From Deltaproteobacteria bacterium (lineage in GTDB: Bacteria; Myxococcota; UBA727; VGSZ01), in assembly GCA_020850995.1 (NCBI GenBank), contig JADZDP010000150.1, positions 1 to 63,100 of the forward strand: a stretch of 63,100 nucleotides of DNA. The letters run 5' to 3'. The notes beneath the pieces are model-generated. The model was not told the origin of the DNA, made no database searches, and saw nothing but the letters and a program-made list of their open reading frames with translations. Below are positions 46,580 through 56,700 of this stretch, piece by piece. The translations under genes and the position numbers were made by a program. Each line of letters starts with the position of its first letter. Positions within the stretch are counted from its first letter, which is position 1.

Positions 46580-47062
46580 TCACCGGAGCTCGATACGGCC
46601 CGCATGCTCCTCATCGACCTCGGCGCTCACGGACAGCACCACGCGCGTGTTGCCCTCTACCGCCGTGAGCTGGTGGCGCAGCAGATCGGGGCGGAACAGC
46701 ACCGCGTCGCCGTCGCCGAGCGGCACCTCCTCGCCGCCGAGGTACCACTGGCCCCCACCGCTACCGACGACGAGGGCCTGCAGCTGCACCTGGCAGCGGC
46801 CGAGCACGAGCTCGTCGGTGTGTGCGGGCAGCGTGCTGCCCACGGGGAAGCGCACCAGCTTGGCGTCGAACACCAGCGGGTCGCCGAGCTCGTTGAGCGC
46901 GCGCCGTACCAGGCGCAATGTGGCCACGTCGCCCATGAGGTCGAGGTTCTGGTAGCCCGAGCCGAGGGAGCCGGGCTGCCAGCCATCGCGCTTGGCGACG
47001 ACCGCCAGGGCCACGCGCTCGCGCGGCGAGAGCCAGCTGGGCAGGGTGCGGTAGTGCGTCAT
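46580..47062 (-). CDS. 2OG-Fe(II) oxygenase-like protein
   Basis: This 160-aa protein has a double-stranded beta-helix pattern with HTD in LPAHTDELVLG (iron ligands His and Asp) and RHQLTAVEGNTRVVLSV (distal His and 2-oxoglutarate Arg). This matches the core of the 2OG-Fe(II)/prolyl-hydroxylase-like family, which hydroxylates proteins or small molecules; substrate not determined. It is 19 bp downstream of the OPT transporter gene and may be co-transcribed with it. Confidence 0.8.
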   Translation of the reverse strand: MTHYRTLPSWLSPRERVALAVVAKRDGWQPGSLGSGYQNLDLMGDVATLRLVRRALNELGDPLVFDAKLVRFPVGSTLPAHTDELVLGRCQVQLQALVVGSGGGQWYLGGEEVPLGDGDAVLFRPDLLRHQLTAVEGNTRVVLSVSAEVDEEHAGRIELR

Positions 47063-47081
47063 GGGATCCCTCGAGGCGCCC

Positions 47082-48938
47082 TCACTTCATCAGCGCCAAC
47101 AGACCGATGATGCCGAGCACCAGGGCCGCGATGGCGTCGCCGGCGATGAGGCCGCCACCCGCCAACGACGTCGTCGACATGTCCTCGGGCAGGTCGGCGT
47201 CTTCGGCCTTCTTCGGGATGAAGCGCTTGCTGATGCCGTTCCACGCGCTCGACACCACGCCGCCGGTGCCGAACCACAGCGAGGTGGGCAGGTCGACGAA
47301 GCCCGCGAACGACGAGGCGTAGGGCGAGGGCACCAGGAAGGCGTCGAACACGAAGTCGAAGATCGAGCCGTTGCCCGACTTCTGCCACGCGCGGTAGCGC
47401 GCGTTGGTCTTGACCAGCTTGCGGATCACCTCGAAGGCGAAGCCGATGCCGACGCCGATGAGCATGGCCGGGATCTGGAAGGGCTTGGGGTTGGTGAGGC
47501 CCACCACGGCGCCGACGAACTTGTAGGTCATGGCGCTCTGCCACTTGCCCTCGGGGTCGAGCTTCTCCTTGAGCTCGGGATGGGCGAACAGGTTCTCCTT
47601 CAAGACCGGGTAGGCCTCCATGAAGAGCTTGGCCATGAAGACGGCGAGCACGGCGCCCATGAAGATGCCGATCACCTGGTAGTAGAACTGGATGTTGCGG
47701 TTGGTGTTGAGGCGCCAGCCCGTCGAACGGTCCTGCTGCATGTCACAGCCGACGGCGGTGGCGATGAGCAGGATGGAGCCGGCGAGCAGCGCCACCAAGG
47801 GCTGCCCCAGGCCCATGCCCGCCATGATCACCACGGTGACCACGAAGGCCGACGAGATGGGGTTCTGGTCGGAGATGCCGAGCGAGATGCCGTTCACCAT
47901 CATGAACACGAACACGAGCGCCACGGCCAAGAGCACCCAGCCGAGGCCGATGTCGAGGAGCATCACCGCGGCCAGCACCAAGAGCACGCCCCACACGACG
48001 ACCCAGAGGATCAAGCCTTTGGTGTTGGTGCGCTTCCACTCTTCGCCGTGCGCCACAGGCACGTTGGTGGGGTCGGCCGATTGCGCGCGCTTCTCGCTGA
48101 TGCGCTGCCACGCCTGGTAGAGGATGAGGCTGATGTCGACGATGGCGGCGCCCATGATGGTGCCGAGCGCCACGATGAAGGCGAACTTGCGGTACGGGTC
48201 GTCGGGGCCGAGCCACCCCTGCGCTTGCAACCACGGCGTCAACCAGCTCCACGCCAGGCCGTAGGTGATGGCGGGGATGGTGATGCGCGCGCCCACGATC
48301 ATGCCGGCGCCGAGCGTGGAGGTGCTGATGCCAGTGCCGCCGAGCCACTTGGCGAGCGAGAGCCCGGCGGCCGCGCCCTTCTCGATGAACAAGGGCACGA
48401 GGGCGCCGATGCCGATGCCCGAGAAGAGCTGCGTGACGCTGCGCTTGAGCAAGCGCACGTCGGTGAGCGCGCGCAGGATGTTGGCCACCGCCAGGCCCGA
48501 GGGGTAGGTGAGCTGCAAGCGGTCGACGAGGACGGGCGTGTAGAGCATGCCCACGCCCACGCCGAACATGCCGATGCAGGTGTAGAAGGCCATCAGCTTC
48601 CACGTGGGCGGCTCGGGCAGGCCGAGCCAGAGCATCGCCTGCAAGAGCACGCCCATGGCCGCCATGGTGGCCACCGACGCCGCCATGGTCTGCATGTAGT
48701 TGGCGCCGTGCTTACCCTCGGGCCCATAGAAGTAGGTCACCGTGGAGCCGAGGATGCCCGCCAGCACCTGCCCGCCCACGAAGAAGCCGAGCGAGAAGTT
48801 CATGTAGCTGGCGGTGATGCCGCCGAGCGGACCCAGGATGAAGATGGCGATGAGCGCCAACAGCAGGTAGTAGCCGGGGCTACCGATGGGGAGGAGGCGC
48901 GGGAGCAGGCGCTCGTTGGGCGAGGTTTGATCTGCCAT
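47082..48938 (-). CDS. Oligopeptide transporter (OPT) family protein
   Basis: This 618-aa protein has about 14 membrane segments and conserved OPT-type stretches such as LTYPSGLAVANILRAL and GCDMQQDRSTGWRLNTN. OPT proteins move oligopeptides or metal-chelate compounds using proton-motive force. ATG 48938 was chosen because the conserved part starts there; a TTG-type upstream start is less likely. Confidence 0.9.
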   Translation of the reverse strand: MADQTSPNERLLPRLLPIGSPGYYLLLALIAIFILGPLGGITASYMNFSLGFFVGGQVLAGILGSTVTYFYGPEGKHGANYMQTMAASVATMAAMGVLLQAMLWLGLPEPPTWKLMAFYTCIGMFGVGVGMLYTPVLVDRLQLTYPSGLAVANILRALTDVRLLKRSVTQLFSGIGIGALVPLFIEKGAAAGLSLAKWLGGTGISTSTLGAGMIVGARITIPAITYGLAWSWLTPWLQAQGWLGPDDPYRKFAFIVALGTIMGAAIVDISLILYQAWQRISEKRAQSADPTNVPVAHGEEWKRTNTKGLILWVVVWGVLLVLAAVMLLDIGLGWVLLAVALVFVFMMVNGISLGISDQNPISSAFVVTVVIMAGMGLGQPLVALLAGSILLIATAVGCDMQQDRSTGWRLNTNRNIQFYYQVIGIFMGAVLAVFMAKLFMEAYPVLKENLFAHPELKEKLDPEGKWQSAMTYKFVGAVVGLTNPKPFQIPAMLIGVGIGFAFEVIRKLVKTNARYRAWQKSGNGSIFDFVFDAFLVPSPYASSFAGFVDLPTSLWFGTGGVVSSAWNGISKRFIPKKAEDADLPEDMSTTSLAGGGLIAGDAIAALVLGIIGLLALMK

Positions 48939-48995
48939 GGGCGCGCACCATGCCAGAGGAGCGGGCGCGGGCAAACGACGAAGCGATTGGCCTCG

Positions 48996-50258
48996 TCAGG
49001 GGACGCGGCGCCAGCCGATGGCCCAGATGACGCCGCCGAGCAGCACGAACGCGGGCACGAGCGTGAGCGCCAGCGCCAGGTTGCCGCCGGTGGCATCCGA
49101 GATGGCGCCGATGAGCGGGGGGCTCAGCACGTCGCCGAGCAGGTGAATGGCGAGGATCGAGAGGCCGAAGGCGCGCGCGCGCATGCCGGCGTCGACGGCG
49201 TTCACCAAGAGCGCGTTGACGGGCGCGTTGTACATCCACAAGAACACCTGCGCCGCGGTGATGCACGCCATGATGGCGAAGGGCTCGGTGACGACGTAGA
49301 GCGCCACCACGGCCAAGGCCGCCGCCGGCAGCATCGAGATGGCGCTGACGAACAAGTAGGGCTGTCGCACGCGCGCCTTCAGCTTGTCGGCGAGCACGCC
49401 GCCGAGCGCGGTGCCCACGATGCCGCCGATGACGGCCGCCTGGCCGATGGCGCCCGCCGCGTGCGAGAGCTCGAAGCCGCGGTGGCGCGAGAGGTAGGTG
49501 GCGAACCAGTCGGCGATGCCGCCGGTGGCGAAGGTGACGGCGACGTAGCCGGCTACCGTGTAGAGGTACGCCGGGTTGTTCGCGAGCTGGCGCAGCGCAG
49601 TCCCCCACGGAGGGGCGGGCGCGCTGTCGACGTCGAACTGGCCGCGCGGCGGGTCGCGCATGACGAGCGCCAGCAGCGCCACCAACAAGCCCGGCAGGCC
49701 CACGGCGAGGAAGGCGGCGCGCCAGCCCCACTGCTCACCGAGGATGCCGCCGAGCACGAAGCCGATGGCCGAGCCCACCGGCGTGGCGACGTAGAAGATG
49801 GTGAAGATGCGGTTGCGCTTCTCGGGCGGGAAGTAGTCGGCGAGGATGGCGGGCGCGATGGTGGCGTAGGCCGCCTCGCCGATGCCCACGGCGGCGCGCG
49901 CGATCAAGAGCGTGGCGAAGCCGTTGGCGAAGGCCGCGGCCGCGGTGGCCAAGGACCACGCGGCCACGCCGAAGGCGATGAGCAGCTTGCGCGGCGCCTT
50001 GTCGGCCAGCGAGCCGAAGATGGGGCTCGCCACCATGTAGACGAGGATGAAGGCCGACAGCGGCAGGCTGGTCTGCGTGTCGGTGAGCTTGAGGTCCTCC
50101 TTGAACAGATCCTTGACGGCAGAGGGCACCCAGCGATCGATGTAGTTGAGCAGGTTCATCGCCGTCAGTACGACGACGGCGAAGAGCGCTCCCTCGACGA
50201 CCGGCTTCTTGTCCCCGTTCACCGCGCGAGGCTCGCGCACGGTCCGCGCGGCTGTCAA
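48996..50258 (-). CDS. MFS transporter, Spinster-like
   Basis: This 420-aa major-facilitator protein has 12 predicted helices. NLLNYIDRWVPSAVKDLF near the N-terminus, GSLADKAPRKLLIAFG (loop 2-3 MFS motif) and ARAAVGIGEAAYATIAPAILADYFPPEKRN fit the Spinster-type family. Substrate unknown (lipids or phosphorylated sphingoid bases in eukaryotic relatives). The TTG at 50258 gives a normal N-terminus; a GTG at 50222 is a later alternative. It lies 57 bp upstream of the OPT gene. Confidence 0.88.
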   Translation of the reverse strand: MTAARTVREPRAVNGDKKPVVEGALFAVVVLTAMNLLNYIDRWVPSAVKDLFKEDLKLTDTQTSLPLSAFILVYMVASPIFGSLADKAPRKLLIAFGVAAWSLATAAAAFANGFATLLIARAAVGIGEAAYATIAPAILADYFPPEKRNRIFTIFYVATPVGSAIGFVLGGILGEQWGWRAAFLAVGLPGLLVALLALVMRDPPRGQFDVDSAPAPPWGTALRQLANNPAYLYTVAGYVAVTFATGGIADWFATYLSRHRGFELSHAAGAIGQAAVIGGIVGTALGGVLADKLKARVRQPYLFVSAISMLPAAALAVVALYVVTEPFAIMACITAAQVFLWMYNAPVNALLVNAVDAGMRARAFGLSILAIHLLGDVLSPPLIGAISDATGGNLALALTLVPAFVLLGGVIWAIGWRRVP

Positions 50259-50384
50259 ACCATGGCGTCACGAGCCGCCGAGGCGCGCTCTGCTGGCTGC
50301 GCTTCAACGTGATCTTGCTACGACGAGAGCGGGGCCCGCTGGCGTATGCTCGGCCCGCCGGCGGCGCCGTCGACGGAGGTGAGT

Positions 50385-51236
50385 GTGCTTGCAGCTCTGG
50401 TGATGCTCGCGCTTGCGTACGGTGCCCAGGCCCCTGCCGCCACAGCGCCCCGCTACGCGGTGCTGCGCACCGAGGTGGGAGGCGGGCTCGATCCCGCGGT
50501 GGGTCCGCAAGTGGCGTCGAAGATCGCGGAAGCGCTGCGCACACGCACGGGCGGCGAGGTCATCTCGTCTGACGAGATGGTCGCCATGCTGCAGCACGAG
50601 AAGGAGCGCGCCATCCTCGGCAACTGCAAGGAGGGCGATAGCTGCCTGGCGGAGCTCGCGAGCGCGCTTGGCGCCGACGCCATCGTGGCGCCGCGCCTGT
50701 CGCGCGTGGAGGGCGCGCTCTTGCTCTCGGTCAGCGTCGTCGACGCCCACAGCGCCAGCGTGCGCGCGCGCGTCACGGAGACGTGGGGCGGCGAGCCGCT
50801 CGTGCTCTTGTCGCTGGCCGGACCCGTGGTCGACAAGCTGCTCGCGGGCGAGCCGCCGCCAGTGGGTGTGCTCGAGGTGATCGACGCGCCCGGCGGCGCG
50901 CGCATCATCCTCGATGGCAACGTGCGCGGCACCGCGCCCGCCGGGCAGATGGGCGGCATCGTGGTGGGCGCGCATCGCCTGGAGGTGCAGGCCGAGGGCA
51001 TGCGGCCGCTCACGCGCTGGATCGTCGTCGAGCGTGATCAGGTGCTGCAGGTGGCCGTGAGCCTCGAGCCCGACGAGGCGCCCTTCTACACGACGTGGTG
51101 GTTTTGGACCGGTACTGCCGGCGGCGTGGTGGCCACGGCGGCCGCGGTCACCGGCGTGGTGCTGCTGGCCGGCGGCGGGCGCACCGGGGTGTCGGTGCAG
51201 CTGAATGCCGACCAGGTGTTCGCGGGGGCGCGCTGA
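50385..51236 (+). CDS. PEGA-type membrane protein
   Basis: This 283-aa exported protein starts with a signal peptide (VLAALVMLALAYGAQA). The first part (about 20-165) looks like a FlgT/TolB-like domain that computes over a heterooligomer pattern (EVISSDEMVAMLQHEKE..GADAIVAPRLSRVEGALLLSVSVVDA). A PEGA domain follows (PPVGVLEVIDAPGGARIILDGNVRG). Its C-terminus has one membrane helix. I chose the GTG at 50385, with GGAGGTGA ideally placed; the ATG at 50346 has no such site. It overlaps the next gene by one base (TGATG). Confidence 0.78.
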   Translation: MLAALVMLALAYGAQAPAATAPRYAVLRTEVGGGLDPAVGPQVASKIAEALRTRTGGEVISSDEMVAMLQHEKERAILGNCKEGDSCLAELASALGADAIVAPRLSRVEGALLLSVSVVDAHSASVRARVTETWGGEPLVLLSLAGPVVDKLLAGEPPPVGVLEVIDAPGGARIILDGNVRGTAPAGQMGGIVVGAHRLEVQAEGMRPLTRWIVVERDQVLQVAVSLEPDEAPFYTTWWFWTGTAGGVVATAAAVTGVVLLAGGGRTGVSVQLNADQVFAGAR

Positions 51237-53131
51237 TGCGTCGAGGGATCCTGCTCTGCGCGCTCATGGTCGCCCTCGGCTGCCGCGACGAGCCCAGCGT
51301 GGGCGTGCGCGCGCCGGCCTTGGTGCGCCAGGCCCTCGACGTCGTCACCGAGCTCGGCGCCAGCGCGACCTTGGTGCCGCGCGGGGGCAGCGCCCTCGCA
51401 CCCGCGGAGTTGTCGCGCGGCGATGATGGCGTCACCTTCACCGGCTTCCTCGAGGCGGCGCCCGGTGAGTACACGCTGGAGATCGTGTTCACCGGCGTGG
51501 TGGCGGGCGGCGCGCGCGTGTTCCTCGGGCGGCTCACGTCGGACCTGTTCACGGTGGCGCAAGGGCAGGCGGCGGAGCCCACCTTCACCCAGCCCCTCGA
51601 CACCGTGGGCCGCGCCGGCGAGGGCGGTGACGACGACGGTGACGGCTTGGGCCTCTTGCTCGAGCTCATCTTGGGCTCGGACCCCGACGACGGCGACAGC
51701 GATGGCGACGGTGTGAACGACGGCGCCGACTGCTCGCCCGCCGACCCCATCGTGGCCAGCGCCATCGCCGCCGGTGGCTCGCTCGCCGACTGCGACGGCG
51801 ACGGCTTCGACGCCGCCGTACCGCTCCTAGGCGAGCCGGGCGACGACTGCGACGACCAGGACGCGGCCACCAACCCCGGCGCCGACGACGATTGCGGCAC
51901 GGTGGCAGACAGCGACTGCAACCCAGCCACCTGCCCCGTCGACGACGCCGAGGGGCCCACGGTCGCGCTGGTCACGCCGGCGGCGGGCGCGTCGCTCGGC
52001 TGTCAGGGCGCCATCGTCATCGCCGCGTCGGACCCGAGCAACGTGAGCAGCGTGTCGGCGACGCTGCCAGACCGACCGATCACGGGCGGCTACCAGCGCA
52101 CGCTCATCTTCTCCGACAACGGCGACGGCACCTGGTCGTCGCCGGGCCTCAACAGCACCGGGCCGGGCCTGGTGAGCGGCAGCGAGCGCGTCGTGATGCA
52201 GGCCTACGACCAGCGTGGCAACAGCTCGAGCACCGAGGCGTCGCTCGACGTGGCGCTGGCCTTCCCAGCCGTGGCGTGGAACGCGCCCGCGTCCCTCGGC
52301 ACCGACGCGCTGTCGATCACCCTGACGCCGCAAGGCACGCGCCCGCTGGTGGCGCTCGCCATCAAGAGCGCGCCGCTCGACGCCAACGGGCTCATCAGCA
52401 TGACGACGACAACGACGGTCGCGACCTTGCCCGTGACCGGCGGTAGCGCCGTGGTCGACCCGGCCGAGCTCAGCGGCAACGTGGCGCTGTTCCCCTACGC
52501 CGTCGACGAGGTCGGCAACGTGCTGCAGCCCTACCACCAGGCCTTCCCCAACGCGGGCACCACCACCGCCGACTACCGCTGCGACGACGCCACGCACGAG
52601 ATGCCAGTGTCGGTTCGCGTGGCCGGGCGTGGCGCCGTCACGGCGCTCCACTACCTACAAGACGCTGTCGACATCATGGCCGGCGTCGATGCCACGCATC
52701 ACCTGGTCAAGATCATCGGCTTCGGCCTGCAAGGCGACGGCACCATCGACCTGTCGTCGTCGGACTACATCTTCATCGGCTACTACTTCAACGACGCCAC
52801 CGAGAATTCCGGCAAGAGCGTCATCTACTACTCATCGGCCCCTGGCTACGCGAGCCAGCCCTTCCCTGCCATCAACGAGAACGACGGCTCGATGTCGGAG
52901 GTCAACGTGCTCGGCCCCCCCGGCACGCTCATCGATTCCGATGACGTCGTCGACGCGTATGACTGCGGTGGCGCGGGACCCGCCGGTCAGGGCACCGACG
53001 ACATGATCATGTACTTGCGCAACGACGGCAACGCCTTCGACTCGATCTACCTGTCGACGTCGGATGGCTGGAGCTGGGGTGTGCACGCAGACGATCTGAG
53101 TACCGAGACCTTCGGCTGCAGCCCGCCGTAG
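51236..53131 (+). CDS. Asp-rich lipoprotein with thrombospondin-3-like repeats
   Basis: This 631-aa protein has a lipoprotein signal ending VALGC. After an N-terminal beta domain, residues ~145-215 hold Asp/Gly-rich calcium-binding-like repeats (DDDGDGLG, DSDGDGVNDGADC, DCDGDGFDA, GDDCDDQDAATNPGADDDC). Cadherin/Ig-like beta-sandwiches and a C-terminal domain with a terminal Cys follow. It is probably a surface protein; the coupled PEGA protein may help anchor or present it. Translation is coupled to the upstream gene by one-base overlap. Confidence 0.8.
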   Translation: MRRGILLCALMVALGCRDEPSVGVRAPALVRQALDVVTELGASATLVPRGGSALAPAELSRGDDGVTFTGFLEAAPGEYTLEIVFTGVVAGGARVFLGRLTSDLFTVAQGQAAEPTFTQPLDTVGRAGEGGDDDGDGLGLLLELILGSDPDDGDSDGDGVNDGADCSPADPIVASAIAAGGSLADCDGDGFDAAVPLLGEPGDDCDDQDAATNPGADDDCGTVADSDCNPATCPVDDAEGPTVALVTPAAGASLGCQGAIVIAASDPSNVSSVSATLPDRPITGGYQRTLIFSDNGDGTWSSPGLNSTGPGLVSGSERVVMQAYDQRGNSSSTEASLDVALAFPAVAWNAPASLGTDALSITLTPQGTRPLVALAIKSAPLDANGLISMTTTTTVATLPVTGGSAVVDPAELSGNVALFPYAVDEVGNVLQPYHQAFPNAGTTTADYRCDDATHEMPVSVRVAGRGAVTALHYLQDAVDIMAGVDATHHLVKIIGFGLQGDGTIDLSSSDYIFIGYYFNDATENSGKSVIYYSSAPGYASQPFPAINENDGSMSEVNVLGPPGTLIDSDDVVDAYDCGGAGPAGQGTDDMIMYLRNDGNAFDSIYLSTSDGWSWGVHADDLSTETFGCSPP

Positions 53132-53138
53132 CGCGTGG

Positions 53139-53792
53139 CTACTTGCTCTTGCGCAACCAGGGCCCCAGGTCCTCCGCCAGCGCGTCGGCGCAGGCAGCGA
53201 CGGCGTCGCCGAGGAGCTCGGCCTCGTCGCCACCTTCCACACCCACGCTGCTCGAGAACGACGCCAGCAGGTTCTTGCCGGGCAGGGCGGCCACCGCCAC
53301 CGAGCACTTGAGCTGCACGCCCGAGCCCGGCTTGCGATCGACGCGCAAGGTGAGCGCGTAGCTCGCGTTGGCCTCGTCGACGAAGGCGGCGTCGAGCTTG
53401 CGCTTGAGCACCCGCTCCACCATGGCGGCCTCGCTGCCGCCGGCGCGCAGGCTGACGCGCGGGCGCCCGGCCTGCTCGGCGGCGGCGGCGAGCTTGGCGC
53501 GGCGCTCCTCGAGCTTCTGCTGCAAGAGCTTGCCCTTCTTGGTGCGCGGCGCCTTTGCTTTGACCACCGGCTCGGGCTCGGGCAGCGGAGGCTCGATGCT
53601 CACCGGAGGCTCGGGCGTGGCGGCGGCGCGCGCCTCGGCCGCGGCCGCGGCTGCTGCCGCGGCCAGCTCGGCCTCCTCGGTGTCGACGACGGGATCGGCC
53701 AGGCCCACCACCACGACCGCGCCGATGATGAGCACGATCGCAATCGCGATCACGACGCGCAGCGGATCGGGCGGCCACCGCTTCTTGGTCAC
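53139..53792 (-). CDS. Single-pass membrane protein coupled to the large AAA+ protein
   Basis: This 217-aa protein has one membrane helix (about 11-32), then an Ala-rich/Pro-rich charged stretch with PEPPVSIEPPLPEPEP, a coiled-coil-like Lys/Arg region (about 80-110), and a C-terminal domain that resembles TolA/energy-transducer or DUF-type periplasmic folds (SYALTLRVDRKPGSGVQLKCSVAVAALPG). The GTG start overlaps the stop of the AAA+ gene (GTGA), so the two proteins are probably made in step. Family not recognised with certainty. Confidence 0.72.
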   Translation of the reverse strand: MTKKRWPPDPLRVVIAIAIVLIIGAVVVVGLADPVVDTEEAELAAAAAAAAAEARAAATPEPPVSIEPPLPEPEPVVKAKAPRTKKGKLLQQKLEERRAKLAAAAEQAGRPRVSLRAGGSEAAMVERVLKRKLDAAFVDEANASYALTLRVDRKPGSGVQLKCSVAVAALPGKNLLASFSSSVGVEGGDEAELLGDAVAACADALAEDLGPWLRKSK

Positions 53793-56700
53793 TTGTCCTC
53801 GCGACGCACGCCCGCGGGCTTGGGCTTGTACGGCCGATAGGGCTCGGCGCTGGTGCTGCTGGTGGCGGGCGCCAAGCCCTTCTCTTCGAGCGCCCGCAGC
53901 GCGGCGAGCGCCTCCTCGAGGCGGCCGGCGTTCTCTTTCTCGTGCTCGATGGACGACGCCAAGCCCTTCACCAGCGGCAACAGGCTCGCCTCGATGAGGA
54001 TGGTCTGCAGGCGCACCAGCTCGGTGATGCCCTGGGGCACCGGCGCGGTGACGTTGACCGCGAGCTGCGCGTCGCCGATGGCGGCGATGGTGGCGTCGAG
54101 CTTGTGCAGGACCGCGGCGAGCGCCGCGGCGTCGGCCTTGCCCGCGTCCTTCTTCGGCTCGGGCAGCTTGACCTCGATGGTGGGCGCCGGCGCGCTCACC
54201 TGCACCACAGGCGCCGGCGTGTTCACCTCGATCGTGGGCGGGCCGCGTTGGGCGGCGGCGATGATGGCGGCGCTCACCTGCTCGATGCGCTCGGCCACGC
54301 CGGCCAAGGTGCTGGTGACGCGCGCCGTGGGGTCGTCACCGGCGCCACCTTGCATGCGTGCGCGCAAGAAGCCCTTCTTGATCTCGTCCCAGCGCGCGCG
54401 CTGCGCCTCGCTCATGCGCGCGCGCAGCTCGGCGAGCTTGAGCAGGTTGTGCTCGGCGCCGGTGGTGAGCGTCTGCGCCTCGGAGCGGTAGTGATCGTCG
54501 ACGAGGCGCTCGAGCTCGTCGTCGTTCATGACCGACACCACCTTCTCGGCGAGCTTGTTCATGTTGCGGTAGCTGCCCTGCAGCTTGAACGCGGGCTCGG
54601 TGCGGAAGCGCTCGTCGGTGGCCGCGCTCTGGATGTACTGGGCGTTCACCTTCAAGAGGGTCTGCTGCACGCGCAACAGGCGCTGCAGCACGCGCACGAT
54701 CTCGTCGATCTCGGCACCGGCGTAGCCGTGCTTGAGCTCGGTGGTGGGCACCTGCTCGCCCTGCGCCAGGCAGATGAACAGGTGGATGTCGGCGGGGTCG
54801 CGCGCCACCAAGGGCTGCAAGACCGCGTTCGAGGTGAGCGCGTTCTCCACGTAGGAGAGCGCGAACTCGCGCTCGCGCCCGCCCAGGATGTCGCCGAGGT
54901 TGTAGGTGTCGGCGCGGTTCGCCAGCATGTCGGGGATGCGGAACTTGTCGCCGCTCTCGGTGTAGGGGTTGCCCGCCATGCACACCACGAGCTTCTTGCC
55001 GCGCAGGTCGTAGGTCTTCGAGGCGCCGCGCCACACGCCTTCCACGCGGCGCGTGCCGTCGCACAGCGAGATGAACTTCTGCAGGAGCTCGGGGTGCGTG
55101 TGCTGGATGTCGTCGAGCAGGAGCAGCACGTTGTTGCCCATCTCGAAGGCGAAGTTGATCTTCTCCACCTCTTGGCGCGCGGTGGCGTTCGGCGCCTCGG
55201 CGGGATCGAGGGAGGTGGTGTCGTGGCCGAGGGCGGGGCCGTTGGCCTTGACGTAGGCGAGGCCGAGGCGGCTCGCCACGTACTCCATCAGCGTGGTCTT
55301 GCCGTAGCCCGGCGGTGAGATGAGCAGGAGCATGCCCATCAGGTCGGTGCGCTTCTTGTCGCCGGCGGCGCCCATCTGCTTGGCGAGGTTGTCGCCGACC
55401 AGCGGCAGGTACACGTCGTTGACCAGCTTGTTGCGCACGAACGACGAGAGCACCTTGGGGCGGATCTCGCCCACCTTGAGGCGCCGGCGCGCGTCGTCGA
55501 CCACCTCGAGGCGGCGCTTCTTGAGGCGCTCGAAGCGCGGCACGCGCTCGGCGACGAAGCGGCCCACGCGGTCGAGCAGCTCGTCGAGCCGCACCGAGAG
55601 CGCGCCGCCCTCGATGCGCGCGTGCTGCGACAAGAGGCCCTGGACGGCCATGGCCGACAAGGCGCTGGCCTGCTGCCGCGGCAGCTCGGGCGCGCACAGC
55701 GCGACTGCCGCCTCGGGGATGGCGGGCGCGTTGTGCGCGCGCGCGGCGTCGGCGGCCACGAAGCCGTCGAGCCAGGCGAGCGCTACCGCGAGCTGGTCGG
55801 CGGGCCGTGCGCCGAGCGCCGCGAGCCGCGCCGTGAGCGCGGCGCGCCCGTCGCCGCCCTTGTCGCGCTCGGCCAACAGCTCCTCGACGAGGCGGGCGGC
55901 GTCGGCAGCGAGCGCGAAGCCAGCGCCGCTGCGCGCGCGCTCTTCGGCCAGGTAGTGCGCGGCGCGCGACGCGTCTTGCGCGTCGCTGGCGAGGCGCGCG
56001 TCGATGCACGAGTCCTTCGCCCAGGCGGCCAGCTCGGCGCCGAGCTCCTGCAGCAGTCCGTGCGCGCGCGCCGAGCCGTGGTAGGCGCGCAGCACCTGCA
56101 GCGTCCCGGCGGCCCGGGCGTCGAAGCGCGCGCGCCCGTCCTCGTCGAGGGCGCGCCACCAGCACAGCGCGAGCGCGCGTGTGCGCGGGGCGAAGCGCAA
56201 GAGGTCGGCGTGGGCGCCGAGCGACACCAAGGCGGCGAGGAGCTTGGCCGCGTCGGCGTCGTGCACGCCGCGCTCGTAGCCCTCCTCGTAGCGCTTGCGC
56301 GCCGCCTCGCTCACCAGCTTCTCGATGCCGCCCTCGACCGTGCGCAGCTCCTCGAGGCGCGCCAGCGAGAGCCCGTCGCGACCCTGCTGTGCCGCGAGGT
56401 AGAGCGTGCCCGCCAGGAACTCGGCGCGCGCCACCGCCGCGCTCTCGCTCACGAGCGGCTCGAGGAACAGGTCGAGATCGGCGAGCAACGCCGCGTCGGT
56501 GACGGGCTCGAAGTAGTCGGTGCCGCTGATGTGCAGCGCCAGGCCAGGCGCGCCGTCGCTGCCGGGGCGCGGCAAGAGCGTGACGTCGAAGGGCTGCGTG
56601 TTGACGGTGAAGCGGTGCCGGCCGAGCTGCACCAGCTCTTGGCCGCCGGCGCCCTCCACCAGCATCTCGCTGCGATCGCGCACCTGGCGCGCGGCCTCGG

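Noticed and set aside
46357..46668. Frame giving Lys-rich then poly-Leu, a possible membrane peptide
   Set aside because: It arises from the AAG/CTT microsatellite; no ribosome site or homologous domain.
47061..50312. Open frame of 1083 codons on the plus strand opposite OPT and MFS genes
   Set aside because: Composition is Glu/His/Arg/Asp repeats typical of antisense frames; the minus strand encodes two clear transporters.
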